A program made the translations under genes and the position numbers. The notes beneath the pieces were generated by a model. It was not told the DNA's origin, made no database searches, and worked only from the letters and a program-made list of their open reading frames with translations. Of a stretch of 56,374 nt of DNA, positions 1-8,136 are shown in pieces. The DNA comes from CAYUAI01 sp964442745 (GTDB lineage Bacteria; Pseudomonadota; Gammaproteobacteria; S012-40). How positions within the stretch are numbered: the stretch's first letter is position 1; every line of letters begins with the position of its first letter. The stretch is from positions 1 through 56,374 of the forward strand of contig CAYUAI010000020.1 in assembly GCA_964442745.1 (NCBI GenBank). The letters run 5' to 3'.

Positions 1-338
<338 letters not shown>

Positions 339-470
339 ACCTTGACTGTACTTTCAAAAGAATATACAGCTTACATCTTTGGTTCAAACACACCAACTTG
401 CGTTAGCGTGTTCTTTTGACTGCTGATTCGATCAGCACCCAATGCAAGTGCACACACAAATAACTTGATT

Positions 471-487
471 CAAATTTTTAAGGAGCG
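471..487 (-). promoter_or_regulatory. boxA-like antitermination site in the rRNA leader
   Basis: On the minus strand this reads CGCTCCTTAAAAATTTG, close to the rrn boxA consensus TGCTCTTTAACAATTTA. It lies between the promoters and the 16S start, where the Nus antitermination complex normally assembles. The leader from 339 to about 514 also holds a perfect 7-bp hairpin at 421-437 (TGCTGAT/ATCAGCA). No gene is seen in the leader. Confidence 0.6.
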
Positions 488-520
488 TTAACGAGATTCT
501 TGCTCGTTTAAGGAGGGCGT

Positions 521-548
521 ATTCTACCCTCTCAGTCTGACCTGTCAA
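521..548 (-). promoter_or_regulatory. rRNA promoter P2
   Basis: On the minus strand there is a perfect -35 TTGACA (548-543), a 16-bp spacer and a -10 TAGAAT (526-521). A GC-rich discriminator (ACGCCCTCC) follows, typical of stringently controlled rRNA promoters. It is the gene-proximal promoter of a tandem pair. Confidence 0.8.
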
Positions 549-622
549 CTACTTTCTTTGTCACCTTCGACCAGCCCTTTCTTTCAGTTTGCTGAAACCT
601 GCTGACCAGCGAAGAGGTGCGC

Positions 623-650
623 ATTATACAGAGCTAGCCTCATCTGTCTA
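623..650 (-). promoter_or_regulatory. rRNA promoter P1 with AT-rich upstream element
   Basis: On the minus strand: -35 TAGACA (650-645), a 16-bp spacer, a perfect -10 TATAAT (628-623) and a GCGC discriminator. An AT-rich tract at about 654-680 fits an UP element. The tandem P1-P2 arrangement, about 100 bp apart, is the classic enterobacterial rrn layout. The stretch 681-859 holds no gene; it separates this promoter from the divergent cheY-like gene. Confidence 0.8.
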
Positions 651-859
651 GCGCTAATTTTCAAAAACTTTAAATTATCTGGGAAGTGCGCTTTTAATCA
701 TCATTGGTGACGGATAATCACTTATTCGAAATACCTTACAAAAAACCAATGCCCTCTTTCAGTAAAGCTTCTCAACGAATATACCGACATAGACTTATAT
801 TAGCTCCCCCTGTTTTTACTGGTAGTTATATTATAAGTTATTGCATATGAGGATTGCCT

Positions 860-1228
860 ATGACGTCAAAAAGGATAATGGTTGTCGATGATGCAGAATT
901 TACTCGTAAGATGCTAACACTTGAGGTTGAGCAGGCTGGCTATAAAGTCGTCGCTGAAGCAGAAAATGGTTTAGACGCCGTTGATCTATATAAGACACAC
1001 CAACCTGATATCGTCACCATGGATATTGTGATGCCAGGCATGGGGGGCATTGAAGCGGTTAAGAAAATCATTGAAATAGACCCCAACGCTAAAATTGTGA
1101 TGTTGAGCTCCATGGGTGTCGGTGCCAGTGTACAAGAGGCCGTGGCTGCTGGCGCTAAAAATTTCATCCTCAAACCTTACAGCACGAGCCGACTTATCGA
1201 AGTGCTTGATAAAACATTAGCCCTTTAG
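860..1228 (+). CDS. CheY-like single-domain response regulator
   Basis: A 122-residue stand-alone receiver domain. It has the acidic pair D10-D11, the predicted phosphoacceptor D55 in the TMDIVMPGMGG motif, the LSS switch Ser near 86 and the conserved Lys in ILKPYS. There is no output domain, so it should act by binding a partner such as the flagellar switch or a kinase/phosphatase. The ATG at 860 is preferred over the upstream in-frame TTG at 854 because GAGGA at 849-853 lies six bases before it. The gene stands alone between the rrn promoters and a convergent HD-GYP-like gene. Which histidine kinase it serves cannot be seen here. Confidence 0.88.
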   Translation: MTSKRIMVVDDAEFTRKMLTLEVEQAGYKVVAEAENGLDAVDLYKTHQPDIVTMDIVMPGMGGIEAVKKIIEIDPNAKIVMLSSMGVGASVQEAVAAGAKNFILKPYSTSRLIEVLDKTLAL

Positions 1229-1268
1229 CAATACCGGTAAATGGTTGATGGTGTCTGGCTAGTTAATT

Positions 1269-2411
1269 TTATAAATTTCTCTCTCCATAGCCCCAAAGAT
1301 TTTCAAAACTCATATCTAAGGATAATTTTTCTGGGGAAATCACTTCAACGATAGGATTAATTTTACTGTCAACGTTGCGTACGTGACTTGCCTTATTCGC
1401 CTCCCCTTTCGATCCAGGAAAACAACGTACTTGCGACGCATCGGGCCGTGTTCCTCGACGCAAAATCACACCAACATCCTTATTTTTTAGAATAACAACC
1501 TTACCCGGAGGATAACAACCGACCACCTGCAACAATAATTTTTTGAGCGCACCCTTGTAACGCGGATCGTTGTCTTGAAAAAAATCACGCAATGCTTGGC
1601 TTTGGCTCTTTTTCTCGGAAGCATATTTACCGGTAAATTGATCACAATACGCCACCACCAAACTGAGTATCGCCGCACCCAGCGGAATATGATCACACAT
1701 GAGTCCTTCTGGCAGCCCAGAACCATCATTATTTTCATGGTGTTTGACAACAAATTCTAGCCACAGACGATCAGTTACCCCGAACTCCTCTAATAATTGT
1801 TTACTCAACGTTGCATGGTTACTCATATTGGCCCTGGAATAAATAAAACCTATGTCCATCGTCAGCGCCGCGGCCACCAATGCCCGCCTGTCTTGCTCAT
1901 TATATTGCAAAGCTTCCGTGATCAAGTCACAAATAATCGCCACACTCAATGATTTTTTTACGGAGTCCGGAAATTGCCTGTCTAAAAAAATCGTGGCTAA
2001 AATACAATCAGGGGTATCTTTTGTCAGCACATGTAAACGATCAACAAGACGATAAATCGTGGCGGAAAAATCCGTCGAATGCAAACGCCCGTCAATCACA
2101 CACTGCAGATCCGCTTCTAGCTGCTTTATTCTGACAAATGGCGTCGGCATTTTATAAGCCGCAGCATTTTCCTCTTCGAGTTCTTCCTCGGTTTGCAAAC
2201 CAGCTTTATTATCAACGCTCATGAGCGCAGTGATTAACTCTTTATCATAAGTAAATAACCGGTCATATTTTTGTAACAATAAAGCCTGCGTATCCGTTAG
2301 CTCAAGCCCCGCTTGAACGAGCAATTTTTCATCTTTATCATAAATGGGGAAAGGCGCATGCTTGCCAACCTTGATGGTATTTTTGGGTATTTGAACTAAC
2401 CGATCATTCAT
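1269..2411 (-). CDS. HD-GYP-like protein with degenerate HD motif
   Basis: A 380-residue cytoplasmic protein. The central region resembles an HD-GYP c-di-GMP phosphodiesterase. The second half of the signature is clear, HHENNDGSGLP near residue 222. The first metal-binding motif, normally HDIGK, reads MDIGF (around residue 190), so the first His is lost. GYP is replaced by GLP. Known HD-GYP enzymes need these His/Asp ligands, so this is inferred to be catalytically impaired or a c-di-GMP-linked scaffold. The N-terminal 120 residues resemble the variable leader found in such proteins. It is convergent with the CheY-like gene. A weak sigma-28-like sequence lies at 2466-2493. Confidence 0.75.
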   Translation of the reverse strand: MNDRLVQIPKNTIKVGKHAPFPIYDKDEKLLVQAGLELTDTQALLLQKYDRLFTYDKELITALMSVDNKAGLQTEEELEEENAAAYKMPTPFVRIKQLEADLQCVIDGRLHSTDFSATIYRLVDRLHVLTKDTPDCILATIFLDRQFPDSVKKSLSVAIICDLITEALQYNEQDRRALVAAALTMDIGFIYSRANMSNHATLSKQLLEEFGVTDRLWLEFVVKHHENNDGSGLPEGLMCDHIPLGAAILSLVVAYCDQFTGKYASEKKSQSQALRDFFQDNDPRYKGALKKLLLQVVGCYPPGKVVILKNKDVGVILRRGTRPDASQVRCFPGSKGEANKASHVRNVDSKINPIVEVISPEKLSLDMSFENLWGYGERNL

Positions 2412-2535
2412 AGATTACAACATTTTACCATTGAATTTTATATTAAAATAAACCCTATACCTTGTCTATCGACCTAAAAACTGTACCGCTTTATTTTCAA
2501 CACAACAATGATGATAAGCACATCATAGGATAATT

Positions 2536-3540
2536 TTAAGTATACGTGTGAATCAACTGCTTGCGATTGGCATTCCAGCGCCAAATATTATCTCGAGTTA
2601 AATGCACCCCACCGACCCAACGATCAATGCCATTCATGTGTACCCAATCCTCATGATGATACAACACCAGCCGGCCCGCTTTGGTGATGCGAATGGTCAT
2701 ATTATGGAAATCTTGGCTATCTGGTGTACATAGGGGACTGAGAAACGGTTTTTCATCGGCAACCATCAACAAAGGTTCTGCACTATCAATCAAGTTATTT
2801 AAATAGTTCCAAAATAGCCGCGCATGCATAAAACGAAGCGTTTCTCTTTGCTGGACCTCTTCAAAAATATCCCAGGGTGACTTGCTATGATTCCCCAGGA
2901 CTTTTAATATCTCTTGCTCTGTACGACACGTTCCATTTTGATTCAATGGATACTGCTCAAACAACCTTCGTAGTCCCCCCTTTAAAAAGGGTAATGCCGA
3001 TGTATCGTTTTGATAAAGGTTCACCAGTTGGCGAGGATCCGGCGAGATAAAAGCTTGCCAGGCTTTTATGGCCACACTCCATTGGCTCGTGGTAACTTCT
3101 TGCTGTAAACCAAATAGGCTTGCTAATTGATGACCATCCAATGCTTGGTAACCATAGAAAGGAAATTTGCCCAAATATCGATCAATCGATATCATGCTCA
3201 CGGTTGTTTTTGATAAATCCTGGGCAGCCAACCAATGCAGCAACTGCAATAAATGCAATTGTTCAGATAGATTATGACCAAACCAAAGAATAATTTCCTT
3301 AAACTGCTGAAAATGGCCAATCAGCTGATTGCGTTGTTTGATAAGATCAGGCAAATTTTCCGAAATAAGCGGTTGATAATGGGTAAAGTAATGGGTCCTT
3401 ACCTGAGAGAACTGATTTAAATCTAAAACCGCAGGCACTGGCCCATCATATAAGACATCGATCCAGGCGATCGATTTACCCGGAATAGCGCTCTCAGCAA
3501 TCTGTTTTGCCACGCTCTGTTCACTCGTAATATGTAGCAT
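2536..3540 (-). CDS. DUF1835/DUF3658-type protein of unknown function
   Basis: About 334 residues. The N-terminus (LHITSEQSVAKQI, then DVLYDGPVP near residue 30) matches the pattern of DUF1835 proteins. The C-terminal part around LVLYHHEDWVHMNG resembles the DUF3658 partner domain. No biochemical role is established for the family. There is no signal peptide or membrane segment, so it is probably cytoplasmic. The ATG at 3540 is chosen; an in-frame TTG lies two codons upstream at 3546, and neither has a clear ribosome binding site. The gene is monocistronic and divergent from infA. Confidence 0.7.
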   Translation of the reverse strand: MLHITSEQSVAKQIAESAIPGKSIAWIDVLYDGPVPAVLDLNQFSQVRTHYFTHYQPLISENLPDLIKQRNQLIGHFQQFKEIILWFGHNLSEQLHLLQLLHWLAAQDLSKTTVSMISIDRYLGKFPFYGYQALDGHQLASLFGLQQEVTTSQWSVAIKAWQAFISPDPRQLVNLYQNDTSALPFLKGGLRRLFEQYPLNQNGTCRTEQEILKVLGNHSKSPWDIFEEVQQRETLRFMHARLFWNYLNNLIDSAEPLLMVADEKPFLSPLCTPDSQDFHNMTIRITKAGRLVLYHHEDWVHMNGIDRWVGGVHLTRDNIWRWNANRKQLIHTYT

Positions 3541-3844
3541 TGACAAGCAAATATATTTTAATTTTATATTGATTTAAGCGAATTCATCAGCACTGAACAT
3601 AGATCCGCGATAGATACCGATTGATCAACAAAACAACACAAGCTTCACACAATAAATACTCGATGACATCAATGCGGGCTAGCGATAAAGTTAGGACACA
3701 GGTATAATCCTCGCCTTTATTTCGCTCGACGTTATTTAAGAACCCAATTGAGAACACCGAATGTAATGTGATTGAAGAAGCGACCCATTATAATCTGTGT
3801 CCTTTCATTTAGACACCCAAAAAATTTATTGAAAGAGCAAGCAA
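3541..3844. promoter_or_regulatory. Divergent intergenic region with a candidate infA promoter
   Basis: No gene is seen. Two TATAAT hexamers are present on the plus strand, at 3703-3708 and 3789-3794. The second lies about 50 bases before infA and is the likelier promoter, although no convincing -35 hexamer accompanies either. Confidence 0.4.
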
Positions 3845-4063
3845 ATGGCAAAAGAAGACCATATTGAAATGGAAGGAACTGTCGTTGACACACTACCCAA
3901 CACCATGTTTCGGGTAGAATTGGAAAATGGGCACATCGTCACCGCCCATATCTCTGGCAAAATGCGTAAAAACTATATTCGTATTTTAACCGGCGACAAA
4001 GTCACTGTTCAATTGACACCGTATGACTTAAATAAAGGACGAATTGTCTACCGTGCCAAATAA
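3845..4063 (+). CDS. infA: Translation initiation factor IF-1
   Basis: A 72-residue S1/OB-fold protein, exactly the family length. It binds the ribosomal A site and helps IF-2 and IF-3 select initiator tRNA. The N-terminus MAKEDHIEMEGTV, the core NGHIVTAHISGKMRKNYIRI and the ending RIVYR are diagnostic. The gene is single, next to the convergent clpA, as in Escherichia coli, where infA also neighbours clpA. The ATG at 3845 follows the purine-rich GAAAGAGCAAG. Confidence 0.97.
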   Translation: MAKEDHIEMEGTVVDTLPNTMFRVELENGHIVTAHISGKMRKNYIRILTGDKVTVQLTPYDLNKGRIVYRAK

Positions 4064-4179
4064 CTCCCCGCCAAGTTCTCACTATACTCTTACCCTTGGT
4101 GGTTTTTTGTTTATTTAAGCCTCATTCCATGAGAGCGAAGATCATCCATTTGGCACTAAAAAATTACCCAGGCCAAAAC

Positions 4180-4211
4180 AACAAAAGCCAGCCTTTTTGC
4201 TAGCTTTTGTT
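4180..4211. terminator. Bidirectional terminator between infA and clpA
   Basis: A 13-bp stem (AACAAAAGCCAGC / GCTAGCTTTTGTT, one mismatch) with a 6-nt loop. It is followed by T-rich sequence on the plus strand and, on the minus strand, by GTTGTTTTGG. It sits between two convergent genes. Confidence 0.7.
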
Positions 4212-4280
4212 TGTTTTATGGAACAAACTGTCTTCGGATCTTGACCCATCAAGCCCAAACATTGATACCTACATATACGA

Positions 4281-6542
4281 CTAACAAACCTCTTCTTTTA
4301 CCTGGAACTCGAAACTCAGTGCCCCCTCTTCGACAGTGATCAGAACACGACCACCTTCCGATAATTTACCAAATAACAATTCGTTGGCAAGGGGTTTTTT
4401 AATATGCTCTTGAATAATTCTAGCCATGGGTCTGGCTCCCATGTCTTTATCATACCCATGAATAGCCAACCATTCCCGCGCTTTCTCATCAATCGTTAGC
4501 GTCACCCCTTTATCCTCCAACTGCACTTCCAGTTCCATGGTAAACTTATCAACCACATGGGTAATCGTTTGAGGACTGAGCGCGTTGAATTGGATAATGG
4601 CATCCAGTCGATTACGAAATTCCGGGGTAAAGGTGCGTTTAATAACATCCAAATTATCACCTTCATGCGACTGCTCGGTAAACCCAATGGATGCACGATT
4701 CGAGGCTTCTGCACCACAATTGGTGGTCATGACAACAACCACATTACGAAAGTCTGTTTTTCGACCATTGGTGTCGGTTAACGTCCCATGATCCATCACT
4801 TGCAGTAACAAGTTAAATACATCTGGATGCGCTTTTTCAATTTCATCGAGCAATAAAACCGCATAAGGATGTTTATTTATTGCTTCGGTCAACAAACCAC
4901 CTTGATCAAACCCGACATAACCAGGCGGCGCACCAATTAAACGAGAAACCGTATGCCTTTCCATATACTCAGACATATCGAAACGAATCAACTCGATTCC
5001 CAAGGTCAGTCCTAATTGGCGAGTCACTTCCGTTTTACCGACCCCGGTGGGTCCCGCAAATAAAAACGAACCAATGGGCTTACTCTCATCACGCAATCCT
5101 GACCGTGCCAGCTTGATGGCTGTTGCTAATGATTGAATCGCTTCATCCTGGCCAAAAACCGTCATTTTCAGATCACGCTCAAGGTTTTTAAGAATATCTT
5201 TGTCTGACCTTGATACCGTTTTTGGCGGAATGCGGGCAATTTTAGCAATAATGCTTTCGATGTCCCCCACTCCAATGGTTTTTTTACGCTTTGATTGAGG
5301 CAATAAGCGTTGCTTTGCACCGGCTTCATCAATGACATCAATGGCTTTATCAGGCAAATGCCGATCGTTTATGTAACGATCGGCTAATTCTACAGCACAC
5401 TGCAACGCTTGCCGGGTATATTTTATATTGTGGTGCTCTTCGAAGCGTGACTTTAAACCGAGCAAAATTTGCACGGTTTCATCGACACTGGGTTCCAAGA
5501 CATCAATTTTTTGAAACCGTCTGGCCAAGGCTCGGTCTTTTTCAAAAATACCCCGATACTCCTGATACGTCGTTGAGCCAACACACTTTAATTGACCAGA
5601 AGCTAACATGGGCTTGATTAAATTAGAGGCATCCATCACCCCACCTGACGCCGAACCTGCACCAATAATGGTATGAATTTCATCAATAAAAAGAATCGCA
5701 TCTTTTTCTTTATTTAGCTGATTAAGTAGCGCTTTCAAACGCTTTTCAAAATCACCCCGATATTTGGTCCCTGCCAGCAAGGCCCCCAAATCAAGCGCAT
5801 ATACGGTGGCCTCTGATAAGACTTCAGGCACTTCCTTGTCAACGATTTTTTTCGCTAAACCTTCCGCGATTGCCGTCTTACCGACACCCGCTTCACCGAC
5901 AAACAAGGGATTATTTTTCCGACGCCGACAAAGAATCTGCACCGTCCGTTCCACTTCATCCTTACGCCCAATCAACGGATCAATATGACCTTGGCGAGCC
6001 AGTTCGTTCAGGTTGATGGTATAATTCTCTAACGGGGTTTTACTACTGTTTTCCACGGCTCCTTCATCTTCTAGGGAGGGGGCCACCCCTTGCGAATCAC
6101 CTTCATCATGGACTTTTGAAATACCATGCGATATATAATTCACCACATCAAGTCGGGCAATGTTTTGCTTATTGAGAAAATAGACCGCTTGTGACTCTTG
6201 CTCACTGAAGATAGCCACTAGTACATTGGCCCCAGTGACTTCTTTTTTCCCTGATGACTGAACTTGAAAAACAGCTCGCTGCAAGACTCTTTGAAAACCT
6301 AGCGTTGGCTGCGTCTCACGCTCATCCTCAATAATGAGCTGGGGCGTTGTCTCATCAACAAAATTTCCCAACTCTACTTTCAATTGCGGCAAATTAGCAC
6401 CACAAGCCCGTAACACAGAAGCCGCCGCCGGGTTATCCAGTAGCGCCAGTAACAAATGCTCTACGGTAACAAACTCGTGACGTTTTTCACGGGCTTCTTT
6501 AAATGCACTATTTAATGTAAATTCAAGCTCTTTACTGATCAT
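4281..6542 (-). CDS. clpA: ATP-dependent Clp protease ATP-binding subunit ClpA
   Basis: A 753-residue Hsp100 unfoldase, close to the E. coli length of 758. A Clp repeat N-domain (about 1-145) is followed by two AAA+ modules. The Walker A motifs are GEAGVGKT near 213 and GPTGVGKT near 495, with Walker B motifs LFIDEIH and LLLDEIEKAH. The ClpP-docking loop motif (IGL-type) should lie in the second module; IGFTEQS is the visible candidate. With ClpP it degrades N-degron and SsrA-tagged proteins. It lies 27 bases downstream of clpS, its adaptor, and is probably co-transcribed with it. clpP itself is not in the window. Confidence 0.97.
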   Translation of the reverse strand: MISKELEFTLNSAFKEAREKRHEFVTVEHLLLALLDNPAAASVLRACGANLPQLKVELGNFVDETTPQLIIEDERETQPTLGFQRVLQRAVFQVQSSGKKEVTGANVLVAIFSEQESQAVYFLNKQNIARLDVVNYISHGISKVHDEGDSQGVAPSLEDEGAVENSSKTPLENYTINLNELARQGHIDPLIGRKDEVERTVQILCRRRKNNPLFVGEAGVGKTAIAEGLAKKIVDKEVPEVLSEATVYALDLGALLAGTKYRGDFEKRLKALLNQLNKEKDAILFIDEIHTIIGAGSASGGVMDASNLIKPMLASGQLKCVGSTTYQEYRGIFEKDRALARRFQKIDVLEPSVDETVQILLGLKSRFEEHHNIKYTRQALQCAVELADRYINDRHLPDKAIDVIDEAGAKQRLLPQSKRKKTIGVGDIESIIAKIARIPPKTVSRSDKDILKNLERDLKMTVFGQDEAIQSLATAIKLARSGLRDESKPIGSFLFAGPTGVGKTEVTRQLGLTLGIELIRFDMSEYMERHTVSRLIGAPPGYVGFDQGGLLTEAINKHPYAVLLLDEIEKAHPDVFNLLLQVMDHGTLTDTNGRKTDFRNVVVVMTTNCGAEASNRASIGFTEQSHEGDNLDVIKRTFTPEFRNRLDAIIQFNALSPQTITHVVDKFTMELEVQLEDKGVTLTIDEKAREWLAIHGYDKDMGARPMARIIQEHIKKPLANELLFGKLSEGGRVLITVEEGALSFEFQVKEEVC

Positions 6543-6569
6543 TTATTTAACAACCATGTGAGGGGAGGT

Positions 6570-6896
6570 TTAGGCTTGTTCCATCGTACACATAAGCGGA
6601 TGTTGACTTTTCCTTGAATACTCGTTGACTTGCAACACTTTTGTTTCTGCAATTTCACGAGTAAAAACTCCGCATATACCGCGTCCCTTCGTATGCACCT
6701 GAATCATCACATGAGTCGCCTTCTCCCGGTTCATACTAAAAAATGTCTCCAAAACCTGAACTACGAAATCCATAGGCGTATAATCATCATTCAAAAGAAT
6801 CACCTTATACAGCGGCGGCCGCTTTAACTTTGGCTTAGCTTCTTGGACATCGAGATTGTCATCAAGGTCAGTGTATTGATCGTCACTCATTGTCAT
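6570..6896 (-). CDS. clpS: ClpS adaptor of the Clp protease
   Basis: A 108-residue N-degron recognition adaptor. The NDDYTPMDFV motif (about 36-45) and the HVMIQVHTKGRG segment form the pocket that binds N-terminal Leu, Phe, Tyr and Trp and docks on the ClpA N-domain. The first 25 residues are acidic and flexible, as expected for the tail that is threaded into ClpA. A second in-frame ATG lies two codons in (6890). No strong Shine-Dalgarno is visible for either start. First gene of clpS-clpA and divergent from cspD, the order seen in E. coli. Confidence 0.95.
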   Translation of the reverse strand: MTMSDDQYTDLDDNLDVQEAKPKLKRPPLYKVILLNDDYTPMDFVVQVLETFFSMNREKATHVMIQVHTKGRGICGVFTREIAETKVLQVNEYSRKSQHPLMCTMEQA

Positions 6897-7680
6897 TTAG
6901 TTTAATTGAATAGCATATAAAATATCGATAAACTCAGCGATAACTTACCTGGCCGTATCATATCGTTGATTTTTAAATTGCCTACATTGGCAATTCCCCT
7001 AGAAATAACAACGGCCTGTGCATTAAACGAAATATCTCGGTTGGCAAACAAAACTTTTTTTTGTAAAAAACAATCAATAATGAAGCCCCTAGTGACTAAA
7101 TAAATTCTACCCACTGTGTGAAATACGACACTTGAGTTTGTATATTTTAACTGAAAAGCGTGTTGGGTTTAAATCGATAAAATACATTTTAACATTAGAT
7201 AACCGTCGCCATTCAGCAATCATCAATAAACTTGTTTAAACTGCATTCTTTTCATTCAACCACACCAACAATTATGCTCAAATTCTCAGCTAATGCACTT
7301 TAATTTTTTCCACCAAGGATGTTGTACCTCCATTTTTCTGCCAGGCAATTTTAGGGATAAAAAAACGAGCCTTGGCCATCATTCACTCAAAATGAGTTAA
7401 CGGTTAATACGAATATGAAGGTTTATTTTGCTGAATTCAATCCATTAAAAAAGCGACTAAATTAACCTAAAACTCACATTTTGATCAATTCCTGTCATTT
7501 ATTTACCTAAAACACTTGACTCTATGCTTTGTCTATCTGTAAGTTTTACCTGTACCATTTGAGTACTGTGTTACCGCCGATAACAATAATGATAAAAATG
7601 ATGAATCTTCCCCTGAAAAACCTAGCGTGGGTCAATCAATTTTGAATATTTGTCAATAAATAGAAGGAGGATTATTAACC
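6897..7680. other. Long AT-rich divergent region between clpS and cspD
   Basis: About 780 bases with no supported gene. It presumably carries the promoters of both divergent transcripts. A possible cspD promoter starts with TTGACT at 7516-7521, with a weak -10 (TGTAAG) at about 7538. A strong ribosome binding site AAGGAGG lies at 7664-7670, ten bases before cspD. The distance leaves room for a long 5' UTR, as is usual for cold-shock-family genes, but no cold-box consensus was recognised. Confidence 0.4.
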
Positions 7681-7911
7681 ATGACGACAGGAACAGTGAA
7701 ATGGTTCAATAATGCGAAGGGATATGGGTTCATTTCACCTGACGAAGGTGGATCTGACGTATTTGCACATTTTACATCGATAGAAATGGAGGGATATAGG
7801 ACACTAAAACAAGGGCAAAAAGTAGAATTTGATCTCATTGATGGTCCACGAGGACTACAAGCAACAAAAATATTACTAGAAGCTTCGATGAGCGCTGCAG
7901 CTTTAGCGTAA
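7681..7911 (+). CDS. cspD: CspD-like cold-shock domain protein
   Basis: A 76-residue OB-fold nucleic-acid-binding protein. RNP1 is KGYGFISPD and RNP2 is VFAHFTSI. The GTVKWFNNAKGYGF start and the GYRTLKQGQKVEFD segment resemble E. coli CspD, a stationary-phase inhibitor of DNA replication, more than CspA. An Ala-rich C-terminal tail is also CspD-like. The position divergent from clpS-clpA matches E. coli and supports the name. Strong Shine-Dalgarno at 7664-7670. Followed by a good terminator. Confidence 0.88.
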   Translation: MTTGTVKWFNNAKGYGFISPDEGGSDVFAHFTSIEMEGYRTLKQGQKVEFDLIDGPRGLQATKILLEASMSAAALA

Positions 7912-7962
7912 ATTATAAGGTTTTACTTAGGTCGGGAAGCTAATCAAACACGCTGTAACACG

Positions 7963-7994
7963 AAAATAGCCCTGACAACACCCAGGGCTATTTT
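7963..7994. terminator. Intrinsic terminator after cspD (possibly bidirectional)
   Basis: A perfect 11-bp stem, AAAATAGCCCT / AGGGCTATTTT, with a 10-nt loop. The T-run is on the right arm for the plus strand and, by symmetry, on the other arm for the minus-strand GGDEF-EAL gene that ends at 8137. Confidence 0.85.
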
Positions 7995-8136
7995 ACTTTA
8001 CCAGCATTACCGGCGACTGCCTGAAATGCTCCAGTATAGCGGTTTACATGTGATCAATCTTGTTTAATCAATGGGTAACCATCTGCACCGATATGACACC
8101 TGATCCCTTTTTCATTTCACCATCAAATCTGCCACT

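Noticed and set aside
6902..7114. 70-codon open frame upstream of clpS
   Set aside because: No ribosome site, no homology and it lies in the clpS leader.
7576..7583. Exact GCCGATAA (FliA -10) upstream of cspD
   Set aside because: No FliA -35 at the 11-bp spacing, and cspD is not a motility gene; likely chance.
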